A stretch of DNA of 51,119 bases from Streptomyces sp. NK15101 (lineage in GTDB: Bacteria > Actinomycetota > Actinomycetes > Streptomycetales > Streptomycetaceae): the NCBI RefSeq assembly GCF_020400725.1, contig NZ_JAINVG010000055.1, positions 1-51,119 on the forward strand. The letters are read 5' to 3'. How positions within the stretch are numbered: position 1 is the first letter of the stretch; each line of letters opens with the position of its first letter. This document shows positions 7,242 to 14,850 of the stretch, piece by piece. The notes under the pieces were generated by a model. That model searched no databases and was not told the origin of the DNA. It saw only the letters and a program-made list of their open reading frames with translations. The position numbers were made by a program, and so were the translations under genes.

Positions 7242-8534
7242 ATGGCCGACGCCGCGTCGCGGCTGACGACCCTCGCCGAGGAACTCCTCGGCGGACCGCT
7301 CCCGGTCCGCCTGCGAGCCTGGGACGGCAGCGAGGCCGGGCCCGCGGGCGGCCCCGTCCTGATCGTCCGCGACCGCCGGGCCCTGCGGAGACTGATCTGG
7401 AAGCCCGGCGAACTGGGCCTCGCCCGCGCCTGGGTGGCCGGCGAGATCGACGTCGAGGGAGACCTCTACGACCTCCTGGACCGCCTCTCGGGCCTCCTGT
7501 GGGACCGGAGCGGGGAGACCAGGAGCCTGCTGGACGCCGCACGCGACCCCAGGCTGCGCGCCGCCGCCCGCGCCCTGCTGAGGATCGCCGGCCCCTTCCC
7601 GCCGCCGAAGCCCCCGGCGGAGGAGATGCGCGGCCGCAGCGGCAACAGGCACAGCAAGCGCCGCGACAAGCAGGCGATCAGTCACCACTACGACGTGGGC
7701 AACGACTTCTACGAGCTGGTCCTCGGCCCCTCGATGGTCTACTCGTGCGCCTACTGGACCGAGAAGGGCACCCTGGAGGAAGCCCAGCGCGACAAGCTGG
7801 ACCTCATCGCCCGCAAGCTGAACCTCAAGGAGGGCGACCGGCTCCTCGACGTGGGCTGCGGCTGGGGCTCCATGGCCCTCCACGCCGCCCGCGAGTACGG
7901 CGCCAGGGTCGTCGGCGTCACCCTCTCCCGCGAACAGGCCGCCTACGCCCGCAAGCGGATCGCCGAGGAGGGCCTCGCCGACCTGATCGAGATCCGCGTC
8001 CAGGACTACCGGGACGTCACCGACGGCCCGTACGACGCGATCTCCTCGATCGGCATGGCCGAGCACGTCGGCGCCGTGAGGTACCGGGAGTACGCCGACA
8101 CCCTGTACGGCCTCCTCAAGCCCGGCGGACGGCTCCTGAACCACCAGATCTCCCGGCGCCCCGAGCCCGAAGAGGAGGCCTACGAGATCGACGCCTTCAT
8201 CGACGCGTACGTCTTCCCCGACGGCGAACTCTCCCCCATGGGCAGCACCCTGACGACCCTGGAGGACGCCGGCTTCGAGGTCCGGGACGTGGAGGCGATC
8301 CGCGAGCACTACGCGCTGACGCTGCGCCGCTGGGTGGCCAACCTGGAGGCGGACTGGGACCGGGCGGTCCGGCTCACCTCGCCCGGCCGGGCCCGCATCT
8401 GGCGGCTCTACATGGCGGCCTCGGCGGTCTCCTTCGAGCGCAACCGGATCGGCGTGAACCAGTTCCTCGCCGTGAAGACCCCGGCGTCGGGCGCGAGCGG
8501 CACGGCGCTGCGGCCGCGCGTCTGGCAGGAGTGA
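7242..8534 (+). CDS. Cyclopropane-fatty-acyl-phospholipid synthase family SAM methyltransferase
   Basis: A 430-residue class I SAM-dependent methyltransferase of the CFA synthase (CmaA/Cfa) family. The N-terminal ~140 residues form the lipid-binding region typical of bacterial CFA synthases. They are followed by SHHYDVGNDFYELVLG, the SAM motif LDVGCGWGSMALHAA and SIGMAEHVG. The glutamate in the latter matches the family's bicarbonate/active-site region. Such enzymes methylenate or methylate unsaturated phospholipid acyl chains in the membrane. The start ATG 7242 has GGAGGTG 6-7 bases upstream. It stands alone between two strong terminators. A different acyl substrate or product (for example a methylated rather than cyclopropanated chain) cannot be excluded. 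Confidence 0.9.
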   Translation: MADAASRLTTLAEELLGGPLPVRLRAWDGSEAGPAGGPVLIVRDRRALRRLIWKPGELGLARAWVAGEIDVEGDLYDLLDRLSGLLWDRSGETRSLLDAARDPRLRAAARALLRIAGPFPPPKPPAEEMRGRSGNRHSKRRDKQAISHHYDVGNDFYELVLGPSMVYSCAYWTEKGTLEEAQRDKLDLIARKLNLKEGDRLLDVGCGWGSMALHAAREYGARVVGVTLSREQAAYARKRIAEEGLADLIEIRVQDYRDVTDGPYDAISSIGMAEHVGAVRYREYADTLYGLLKPGGRLLNHQISRRPEPEEEAYEIDAFIDAYVFPDGELSPMGSTLTTLEDAGFEVRDVEAIREHYALTLRRWVANLEADWDRAVRLTSPGRARIWRLYMAASAVSFERNRIGVNQFLAVKTPASGASGTALRPRVWQE

Positions 8535-8540
8535 ACGGGT

Positions 8541-8572
8541 GAGGGCCGGACCCCGCGCGGGGTCCGGCCCTC
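8541..8572. terminator. Bidirectional terminator between convergent genes
   Basis: A perfect 32-base palindrome (16-bp arms beginning GAGGGCCGGACCCCGC) separates the methyltransferase from the convergent ABC permease gene that ends at 8591. Confidence 0.9.
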
Positions 8573-8590
8573 TTCTCCGTACGGGTCCGG

Positions 8591-11122
8591 CTACTCGGCC
8601 TTGATCGCGGAGAGCATGTTCAGCTTCGCCGCGCTGCGGGCCGGCCACAGGGAGGCGAGGACGCCGACCAGGGCGGCCAGGACCAGGAAGACCCCGACGC
8701 GGTCCCAGGGCACGACCAGGCCGTAGCCCGGCAGGCTGCTCTCGAAGGTCTTGCCGAGGGCCCAGGCGAGGAAGGTGCCGAGGCCGATGCCGACGACCGC
8801 GCCGAACACCGAGATGACCACGGCCTCCAGACGGACCATCCGCTTCACCCGGCGCCGGTCGAGACCGATCGCCCGGATCATGCCGATCTCCTGCTGACGC
8901 TCGAAGACGGACATCGCGAGGGTGTTGACGACGCCGAGGACGGCGATGATCAGGGCCATCGCGAGCAGGCCGTACATGATGTTCAGCAGCAGGTTGATCT
9001 GCCCGCCGAAGGTGTCGCGGATGTCCTTCTTGTCGAGGACGGTGATGGCCGGGTTGTCACCCATGGCCTTGGCCAGCGCCTGCTCGTTCGCGTCGCTCGG
9101 GCCGCCGTCGGTGGAGACGAAGATCTGCGGGATGTACGGCTGCGGGTCGTGCGCGTCGAGGATCTTCGCGTCCACGAGGACGGGGGAGAGGAACTCGCTG
9201 TCCTGGTAGATCGCGCCGACGGTCAGCGTGCCCTTCTTCTTGTCCAGGTACTCGACCGGGACGCTGGAGCCGACCTTCAGGCCGCGGCTGGTGGCGGTCT
9301 TGTCCGCGACGGCGATCCTCCCCTCGCCGAGGGACGCCAGCGAGCCGTTCACGACCTCGACCTTGAGGACCTTCTCGATGTCGCCGGGGGTGACGCCGGA
9401 GGCGGAGACGTACTTCCCCTTGAGGTCGAAGGCGCCCGCCTGCTGCGGGGAGACCGCGGTGACGCCCGGGGCCTTCTCCAGGGCCCTCAGGGCCTCCTGC
9501 GACAGGCTGTTGCCGCTGGCCATGGTGACCATGTAGTCGGCCCTGATCTGGTCGACGGTCATCTTGTCCAGGGCCTGGCCGGCGCTGACGCCGATCACCG
9601 TGAGGCCGGTGACCAGGGTGAGGCCGATGGCGAGCGCGGAGGCGGTGGCGCCGGTGCGGCGCGGGTTGCGGACCGCGTTGAGGCCGGCGAGCTTGCCGGA
9701 GATCCCGAAGGCCTTCACGAAGAAGGGGCGGATCAGGGCGATCACGGGCCGGGACAGGAACGGGATGAGGACGATGATGCCGATGAGGGTGGCGAAGGCG
9801 CCGCCCGCGATGGTCATGCGGCCCTCGTCGCCGCCGGTGTTCGCGCCGAGCACGATGAGGACGGCGCCGATCGCGGTGATCGCCGCGCCGATCGCGTTCC
9901 GCACGACGAGCGACTTGGTGTTCGGGGTCGCGTGGACGCTGTTCATCGCGGCGACCGGCGGGATCTTCGCGGCCCGGCGGCCGGGCAGCCAGGCGGCCAG
10001 CATGGTGATGACGACGCCGACGCCGAAGGCGGCCGCCACCGGGGTGACGCCGAGGACCAGGGAGCCGTCCGGGACCTTCATGTCGAAGGCGGCCATGCCG
10101 GAGCGCAGGGCCACGGCGAGCCCGATGCCGAGGAGGTATCCGACGGCGGAGGCGAGGACGCCGACGATCCCGGCCTCGATCAGGACGGAGCGGGTGATCT
10201 GCCGGCGCGAGGCGCCGACCGCCCGCATCAGGGCGAGTTCCTTGGTGCGCTGGGCGACCAGCATGGTGAAGGTGTTGGAGATCAGGAAGACGCCGACGAA
10301 GAGAGCGATGCCGGCGAAGCCGAGCAGCGTCTGGTTCAGGGCGCCGAGGCCGGACTCGATCTGGCGGGCCTGCTCGTCGGCCAGGCCCTGGCCGGTCTGG
10401 GCGGTCGCGGCCTTCGGGATGACCTTCAGGACCTCGTCGCGGAGCTTCTCGGCGTCGGCGCCGGGGGCCGCCGTCACGTTCAGGTCGGAGTAGTAGCCGG
10501 GCTTGAGGTAGAGCTTCTGGGCGACCGGGGCGTCGAAGACGACGAGGCTGCCGCCGGCGTTGACGGCGCCGTCCTCGGTGGTGAAGACACCGGAGAGGGT
10601 GAACTCCTTCACCGGGCCGTTGGTGGCGACCCGGACCCGGTCGCCGACCTCGTAGCCGCCCTTGTCGGCGGTGTCCTTGTCGAGGGCGACCTGGTCGGCC
10701 GCGGTCGGGCCGTGTCCGGTGGTGAAGGCGAGGGCCGGGTCCTTGCCGTCCTTGCCGGGGGCGAAGTTGGTGCCCTTGTTGGACCAGCCGACGCCGATCA
10801 GCTTGCCCTTCTCGTCCGGCACGCCGGCGAAGCCGTCGACGCGCGGCGCGACGGCGGTGACGCCGTCGAGCTTCGCGACCTCGTCGACGGTCCGCTGGGA
10901 GAGGCCGGGGTTCTTGACGGCCTCCTCCGGGTTCGGCCGCAGGCTGACGGCGACGGCCACGTCGTCGTAGCTCTTCGCCGACTGGTTGCGGAAGGCCTGG
11001 GAGAGGGTGTCGGTGAAGACGAGGGTGCCGGAGACGAAGGCCACGCCGAGCATCACGGCGAGGACGGTCATGAGCAGCCGCGCCTTGTGCGCGAGGACGT
11101 TGCGCAGGGCGGTACGGAACAT
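8591..11122 (-). CDS. ABC transporter permease with two FtsX/MacB-type domains
   Basis: This 843-residue integral membrane protein has a MacB-like N-terminus (MFRTALRNVLAHKARLLMTVLAVMLGVAFVSG) with the first membrane segment, then a large extracellular MacB periplasmic-core-like domain (~45-250). The first FtsX block (~260-400) contains NTFTMLVAQRTKELALMRAVGASR; a second extracellular domain and a second FtsX block follow, containing NTLAMSVFERQQEIGMIRAIGLDRR. In total there are about eight to ten membrane segments. This architecture is typical of actinobacterial exporters or mechanotransmission transporters for peptides, antibiotics or lipids; the substrate is unknown. It lies 56 bases downstream of its ATPase, so the two form an operon. 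The start ATG is at 11122. Confidence 0.93.
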   Translation of the reverse strand: MFRTALRNVLAHKARLLMTVLAVMLGVAFVSGTLVFTDTLSQAFRNQSAKSYDDVAVAVSLRPNPEEAVKNPGLSQRTVDEVAKLDGVTAVAPRVDGFAGVPDEKGKLIGVGWSNKGTNFAPGKDGKDPALAFTTGHGPTAADQVALDKDTADKGGYEVGDRVRVATNGPVKEFTLSGVFTTEDGAVNAGGSLVVFDAPVAQKLYLKPGYYSDLNVTAAPGADAEKLRDEVLKVIPKAATAQTGQGLADEQARQIESGLGALNQTLLGFAGIALFVGVFLISNTFTMLVAQRTKELALMRAVGASRRQITRSVLIEAGIVGVLASAVGYLLGIGLAVALRSGMAAFDMKVPDGSLVLGVTPVAAAFGVGVVITMLAAWLPGRRAAKIPPVAAMNSVHATPNTKSLVVRNAIGAAITAIGAVLIVLGANTGGDEGRMTIAGGAFATLIGIIVLIPFLSRPVIALIRPFFVKAFGISGKLAGLNAVRNPRRTGATASALAIGLTLVTGLTVIGVSAGQALDKMTVDQIRADYMVTMASGNSLSQEALRALEKAPGVTAVSPQQAGAFDLKGKYVSASGVTPGDIEKVLKVEVVNGSLASLGEGRIAVADKTATSRGLKVGSSVPVEYLDKKKGTLTVGAIYQDSEFLSPVLVDAKILDAHDPQPYIPQIFVSTDGGPSDANEQALAKAMGDNPAITVLDKKDIRDTFGGQINLLLNIMYGLLAMALIIAVLGVVNTLAMSVFERQQEIGMIRAIGLDRRRVKRMVRLEAVVISVFGAVVGIGLGTFLAWALGKTFESSLPGYGLVVPWDRVGVFLVLAALVGVLASLWPARSAAKLNMLSAIKAE

Positions 11123-11178
11123 GGGAGGGTCCTGGAGTCCTGGGAGGAGTGGGCGGGTACGGGGGCGACGCCGGTGCG

Positions 11179-11949
11179 TCAGCTCGTACGGCCCTTGGCG
11201 TCGAAGGCCTTCATGCGGTCGAGGACGCCGTCCGCCGTCGGGCGCGGCATCTCGTCGACGATCCGGCCGTCCGCGAGGAAGATCACGCGGTCCGCGTAGG
11301 AGGCGGCCACCGCGTCGTGGGTGACCATGACGACGGTCTGGCCCAGCTCCCGTACCGAGTTGCGCAGGAAGCCGAGGACCTCGGCGCCCGAGCGGGAGTC
11401 CAGGTTTCCGGTGGGCTCGTCGCCGAAGATGATCTCGGGGCGGGAGGCGAGGGCGCGGGCCACGGCCACGCGCTGCTGCTGGCCGCCGGAGAGCTCGGTG
11501 GGGCGGTGCTTGAGGCGGCCGGAGAGGCCGAGCATGTCGATGACCTGCTGGACCCACTGCTTGTCGGCCTTGCGGCCCGCGATGTCCATCGGCAGCGTGA
11601 TGTTCTCCAGGGCCGTCAGCGTCGGCAGCAGGTTGAAGGCCTGGAAGATGAAGCCGATCTTGTCCCGGCGCAGCTGGGTGAGCTGCTTGTCCTTCAGGGT
11701 GGAGAGCTCCGTCTCGCCGATCCGCACCGAGCCGGAGGAGAAGGAGTCCAGGCCGGCGACGCAGTGCATGAGCGTCGACTTGCCGGAGCCGGAGGGGCCC
11801 ATGATCGCCGTGAACTCGCCCTGCCGGAAGTCCACGCTGACCCGGTCGAGCGCGACCACCTGGGTCTCGCCGTGTCCGTAGACCTTGGTGAGATCCGTGG
11901 CGCGGGCGGCCACCGCGGTGGCGCGGGACACGGTGGGGGTGGTGGTCAC
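11179..11949 (-). CDS. ABC transporter ATP-binding protein (MacB/LolD type)
   Basis: This ~256-residue ATPase energises the permease encoded next to it. It has Walker A GPSGSGKST, the Q-loop (IFQAFNLLPTLTALENI), the signature LSGGQQQRVAVARAL, Walker B IIFGDEPTGNLD and the H-loop VVMVTHDAVAASYADR. GTG 11949 is preferred as the start because AGGAG precedes it with 7-base spacing (giving VTTTPTVSRATAVAARATD). An upstream in-frame ATG at 11994 would add 15 residues. No accessory membrane-fusion protein gene is nearby, as is normal for Gram-positive systems. Confidence 0.94.
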   Translation of the reverse strand: MTTTPTVSRATAVAARATDLTKVYGHGETQVVALDRVSVDFRQGEFTAIMGPSGSGKSTLMHCVAGLDSFSSGSVRIGETELSTLKDKQLTQLRRDKIGFIFQAFNLLPTLTALENITLPMDIAGRKADKQWVQQVIDMLGLSGRLKHRPTELSGGQQQRVAVARALASRPEIIFGDEPTGNLDSRSGAEVLGFLRNSVRELGQTVVMVTHDAVAASYADRVIFLADGRIVDEMPRPTADGVLDRMKAFDAKGRTS

Positions 11950-12328
11950 GGGAGGACTCCTGTCACTGCGGCTGCGATTCGGGAACCCCTCCATCGTGTC
12001 GAGCGTCAGGGTGCCGGTCGTCCGTCCACATGCCCGTTCCGGGGGCAGCCTCGAGTCTGACCGGGGGGCCGATCCGTCCTCCTGAGGTATGACGGCGGCC
12101 CTGAGTGGCGCCCTCGCGCCGACGTGACAGAAGTGCGACGACTTTTCGTCATTCCAGGGGGTGCGGCTTTGCGCCTGCGATCCCCGTCACAGTTCGGCGA
12201 AAGGGCCCTCACCTGCACTGACGCACCCTCAGACGTCAATAAAATAAGACAACATCGGACCGTCGTTCCGCTGATCGGGGGAAACCGTCCCGATAGGCTC
12301 ATGTGCCAACGCGGAGCTTCGCGGCGAC
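11950..12328. other. Intergenic region between the ABC operon and bldA
   Basis: No convincing coding sequence is visible. It must hold the promoters for the leftward ABC operon and the rightward bldA tRNA. A TAGGCT hexamer at 12294-12299 is well placed as the bldA -10 (start about 12306, giving a ~23-base 5' leader), but a clear -35 at normal spacing is not seen. The stretch at 12238-12252 is unusually A/T-rich for this genome (AATAAAATAAGACAA). Confidence 0.5.
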
Positions 12329-12413
12329 GCCCGGATGGTGGAACGCAGACACGGCGAGCTTAAACCTCGCTGGCCTTCGGGCCGTACCGGTTCGAGTCCG
12401 GTTCCGGGCACCA
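12329..12413 (+). tRNA. bldA: tRNA-Leu(UAA), bldA
   Basis: This 85-base class II tRNA gene includes an encoded CCA. The acceptor stem is GCCCGGA (12329-12335) / TCCGGGC (12403-12409), with discriminator A 12410 and CCA 12411-12413. The anticodon stem GCGAG/CTCGC (12354-12358, 12366-12370) encloses the loop CTTAAAC, placing anticodon TAA at 12361-12363. A long variable arm (GGCC TTCG GGCC) and the T-loop TTCGAGT follow. In Streptomyces the only tRNA reading UUA is bldA, which controls aerial growth and antibiotic production through rare TTA codons. The downstream gene is convergent and ends 12 bases away. Confidence 0.97.
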
Positions 12414-12424
12414 CGGTTGCGCTA

Positions 12425-13036
12425 CTACGGCAGCCGGTCCAGCAGCCAGGAGCCGTACTCCTCGGAGAGGAGCGGGCCGGACGCGCCCGTCCCCGGAGGG
12501 GCCGACTCGTCGAAGTCGTCGTCGGCCAGGCCGTCGGTGACGCCCTCGTCGAGCAGGCGGAGGGTGCGGGCCGACCGCGGCGTCCTCCCCGTGCGGGACA
12601 GCTCGGCCTCGTCCTCCAGGCCGGGCGCCTCGCCGTCGTGCGAGAAGAAGACCCGGGTCTCGTGGTCCAGCGACCGGTACTCCATGCTCGCCAGCGCGTA
12701 GCGGGCGGCGAGGGCGCCCCCGGCGGTGCCGCCCACGGTCAGCCGCCCGGCGCCCACCCGCTCCGCGGCCGTCCGCCGGATCGCCGACTCGACGGTCCCG
12801 CCGGCGCGGGTCATCGACGCGTCGGCGTCGAGGCCGAGGAGGATCAGGTCGTGGCCGCGGTCCCTCAGGGCCGCGAGGAGCGAATACGAGGGGTGGTCCG
12901 CGGCCGCGGCGAGGTCGTCGGCCCCGGTCCCGGGGTCGCCGGCCAGGAGGACGGGACGGCCGAGGAGGCCGCGGGCGGTGAACACCCACGCGGTGCCGCC
13001 GCGCAGGTCCCAGGTCTCGTTCGGCGTGGCGGTCAT
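12425..13036 (-). CDS. Uncharacterised alpha/beta-hydrolase-like protein with altered nucleophile position
   Basis: This 203-residue protein has no signal peptide and no name I recognise. The central part (DLILLGLDAD ... VGGTAGGALAARYAL ... HETRVFFSHDGEAPG) resembles the core of a group of alpha/beta hydrolases whose nucleophile elbow reads GASMGGxxxRYAL and is followed by HDTRxxxSxDxPxxG. Here the elbow reads GGTAG, so the expected serine is a threonine. The C-terminal 45 residues are acidic. The start ATG 13036 is supported by GGGAGAG upstream. It is convergent with bldA. Fold assignment is by eye; it could be a non-catalytic hydrolase relative. Confidence 0.72.
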   Translation of the reverse strand: MTATPNETWDLRGGTAWVFTARGLLGRPVLLAGDPGTGADDLAAAADHPSYSLLAALRDRGHDLILLGLDADASMTRAGGTVESAIRRTAAERVGAGRLTVGGTAGGALAARYALASMEYRSLDHETRVFFSHDGEAPGLEDEAELSRTGRTPRSARTLRLLDEGVTDGLADDDFDESAPPGTGASGPLLSEEYGSWLLDRLP

Positions 13037-13216
13037 GGACTCTCCCTGCCTGTGGGGTGACTGACGGGGCGAGCCTGGCGGAGCCGGACCCTCCGGCACC
13101 GACGAAGATCGAAAACTTACGGGAAAAGATCCTCCCCGAGCACTAGAGAGTTTCTTTTGCCTACGCATTACTCTTGACGCAAGACCGCGCCGCGCGGTCT
13201 GCCATGGAGGAGTGAG

Positions 13217-14122
13217 ATGAGGAGCAGCAACCCGGTCTTCTCGCGACGGGGGTTCAGCCGCGACGCGGGCCACGCAGGCTTCAACGCGCAGCAGCCGCAG
13301 GCCGGGGGCCCCGCCGTGGGAACCAACCCGTACGCCACGGGCAACCCGTACGCCCAGGGCGCGGCGAACCCGTACGCGACCAACCCGTACGCCCCGCAGG
13401 ACACCCAGCTCGGAGCCCCGCAGCAGGCCCGCGGCAACGTGATGACGATCGACGACGTCGTGAGCCGTACGGCCATGACGCTCGGCACGGTCGTGCTCAC
13501 CGCCGTCCTGTCCTGGCTGCTGCTGCCGGTCGACCCGGCGAACCTCGGCAAGTCGTACGGCATCGCCATCGGCGCCGCCCTGGTGGCCTTCGTGCTGGCG
13601 ATGGTCCAGTCGTTCAAGCGCAAGCCGACGCCCGCGCTGATCCTGGGCTACGCCGCCTTCGAGGGCGTCTTCCTCGGCGTGATCTCCGCCGCCGTCTCGA
13701 CGTACATCTCCCCGGGTGTCGTCGTCCAGGCGGTCCTGGGCACGATGTCGGTCTTCGCCGGTGTGCTCATCGCCTACAAGATGGGCTGGATCCGCGTCAC
13801 CCGCCGCTTCTACGGCTTCGTGATCGCGGCCGCCATCGGCTTCGTCCTGCTGATGATGGTCAACGCCCTCGTCTCCGTCTTCGACGGTGCGGGCGACGGC
13901 CTCGGCTTCCGCAGCGGCGGCCTCGGCATCGTCTTCGGCATCATCGGCATCATCCTGGGCGCCTGCTTCCTCGCCCTCGACTTCAAGCAGGTCGAGGACG
14001 GCGTGACCTACGGCGCGCCGCGCGAGGAGGCCTGGCTGGCCGCCTTCGGTCTCACCATGACCCTGGTGTGGATCTACCTGGAGATGCTGCGTCTGCTGTC
14101 GATCCTGCAGGGCGACGACTGA
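13217..14122 (+). CDS. Bax inhibitor-1/YccA-like membrane protein
   Basis: A 301-residue protein with a soluble, low-complexity N-terminus (1-~80) and about seven transmembrane segments. The N-terminus holds four NPYA repeats (residues ~37-60). The membrane part includes LGYAAFEGVFLGVISA, and the family-like C-terminal region runs through GACFLALDFKQVEDGV and LTMTLVWIYLEMLRLLSIL. The acidic residues near the C-terminus fit the Asp pair proposed to gate Ca2+/H+ in this superfamily. The physiological role in Streptomyces is unknown. The start has GGAGGAGTGAG upstream. It is followed by a strong terminator and appears monocistronic. Confidence 0.9.
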   Translation: MRSSNPVFSRRGFSRDAGHAGFNAQQPQAGGPAVGTNPYATGNPYAQGAANPYATNPYAPQDTQLGAPQQARGNVMTIDDVVSRTAMTLGTVVLTAVLSWLLLPVDPANLGKSYGIAIGAALVAFVLAMVQSFKRKPTPALILGYAAFEGVFLGVISAAVSTYISPGVVVQAVLGTMSVFAGVLIAYKMGWIRVTRRFYGFVIAAAIGFVLLMMVNALVSVFDGAGDGLGFRSGGLGIVFGIIGIILGACFLALDFKQVEDGVTYGAPREEAWLAAFGLTMTLVWIYLEMLRLLSILQGDD

Positions 14123-14141
14123 CGCACCCCCCGACTCGGGG

Positions 14142-14180
14142 GGAAGGGCCCGTCCGGCTTCGTGCCGGGCGGGCCCTTCC
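14142..14180. terminator. Terminator between yccA-like and tetR-like genes (convergent)
   Basis: A 17-bp stem with one G-T wobble pairs 14142-14158 (GGAAGGGCCCGTCCGGC) with 14164-14180, loop TTCGT. It serves the rightward gene and probably the leftward TetR gene ending at 14187. Confidence 0.88.
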
Positions 14181-14186
14181 GCGTTC

Positions 14187-14747
14187 TCAGGGGCGGGCCG
14201 CGTCGAGGAGGACGCGGGCCGCCGCCTTCGCCTGGGCGGCCGGCTCGGGGGAGCCGGTGATGCCCGCGACGGCCATGGCGCCGTTGGCGAGCAGGGCCAA
14301 CTGGTCGGCGAGGGCGGGCGGGGCGCCGAGGGCGTCCGTCTGCTCGGCGAAGTACGCCCGCAGGGCCTCCTTGTGGTCACGGGCGATCGTGGCGACCGCC
14401 GGGGTGACCCCGCCGAGCTCCCCGAAGGTGTTGATGAACGCGCAGCCGCGGAACCCGGGCTCCGCGAACCAGCCGGCCAGCCAGTCGAAGACGGCGAGCG
14501 CCCGCTCGTACGGCCCCTCCGCGGTCCGTGCGCCATGGTCGGCGAGGGCGGTCCGCACGGCCTCGTCGCGGCGCCGCAGCACGGCCTCGACCAGCAGGTC
14601 CTTGGACGGGAAGACCTGGTAGAGCCGCTTCAGCGAGACCCCGGAGGCGGCGCGGATGGCGTCCATGCCGACGGCCTGCACCCCCCGCTCGTCGAAGAGC
14701 CGCTCCGCGGTGTCGAGCAGCTTCAGTCCGGCCGTTTCCGCGTCCAT
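14187..14747 (-). CDS. TetR-family transcriptional repressor
   Basis: About 186 residues. The N-terminal helix-turn-helix is AERLFDERGVQAVGMDAIRAASGVSLKRLYQVFPSKDLLVEA, typical of TetR. The C-terminal ligand-binding domain contains a FEPGFRGCAF-like segment (EPGFRGCAFINTFGELGG), seen in regulators of small oxidoreductase or hydrolase genes. ATG 14747 is chosen: AAGGGGTG lies upstream with 7-9 base spacing, and the upstream ATG at 14777 falls inside one of the operator palindromes. If 14777 is used the protein has 196 residues. The gene is divergent from the alpha/beta hydrolase and very probably represses both. Confidence 0.92.
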   Translation of the reverse strand: MDAETAGLKLLDTAERLFDERGVQAVGMDAIRAASGVSLKRLYQVFPSKDLLVEAVLRRRDEAVRTALADHGARTAEGPYERALAVFDWLAGWFAEPGFRGCAFINTFGELGGVTPAVATIARDHKEALRAYFAEQTDALGAPPALADQLALLANGAMAVAGITGSPEPAAQAKAAARVLLDAARP

Positions 14748-14768
14748 CGCGCGATCACCCCTTGCGTG

Positions 14769-14824
14769 GAGAACCATCGTTCTCGTAGTCTACAGGGCAT
14801 CGGGAGAACGACCGTTCTCCCGAT
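14769..14824. promoter_or_regulatory. Two palindromic TetR operators in the divergent promoter
   Basis: Site 1 is GAGAAC-CATC-GTTCTC (14769-14784). Site 2 has the same outer arms, GAGAAC-GACC-GTTCTC, within a longer perfect palindrome (12-base arms ATCGGGAGAACG and complement, 14799-14824). Between them lies TAGTCT (14786-14791, rightward -10 candidate; TTGCGT at 14762-14767 as -35 with 18-base spacer). Binding of the adjacent repressor is inferred from the arrangement. Confidence 0.82.
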
Positions 14825-14850
14825 CGGAGACCGGAAACGGGGAGTCAGCC

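Noticed and set aside
9149..11299. A 716-codon plus-strand frame opposite the ABC permease
   Set aside because: Its composition is Gly/Asp/Val/Arg-rich without domains, while the opposite strand encodes a clear FtsX-type permease.
12124..12414. Short frames crossing the bldA tRNA gene on both strands
   Set aside because: The region is a complete tRNA with correct stems; the frames have no coding features.
12329..13036. Integration of a mobile element at the bldA 3' end
   Set aside because: No integrase gene or repeat of the tRNA 3' end was found downstream, and the neighbouring genes have normal composition.
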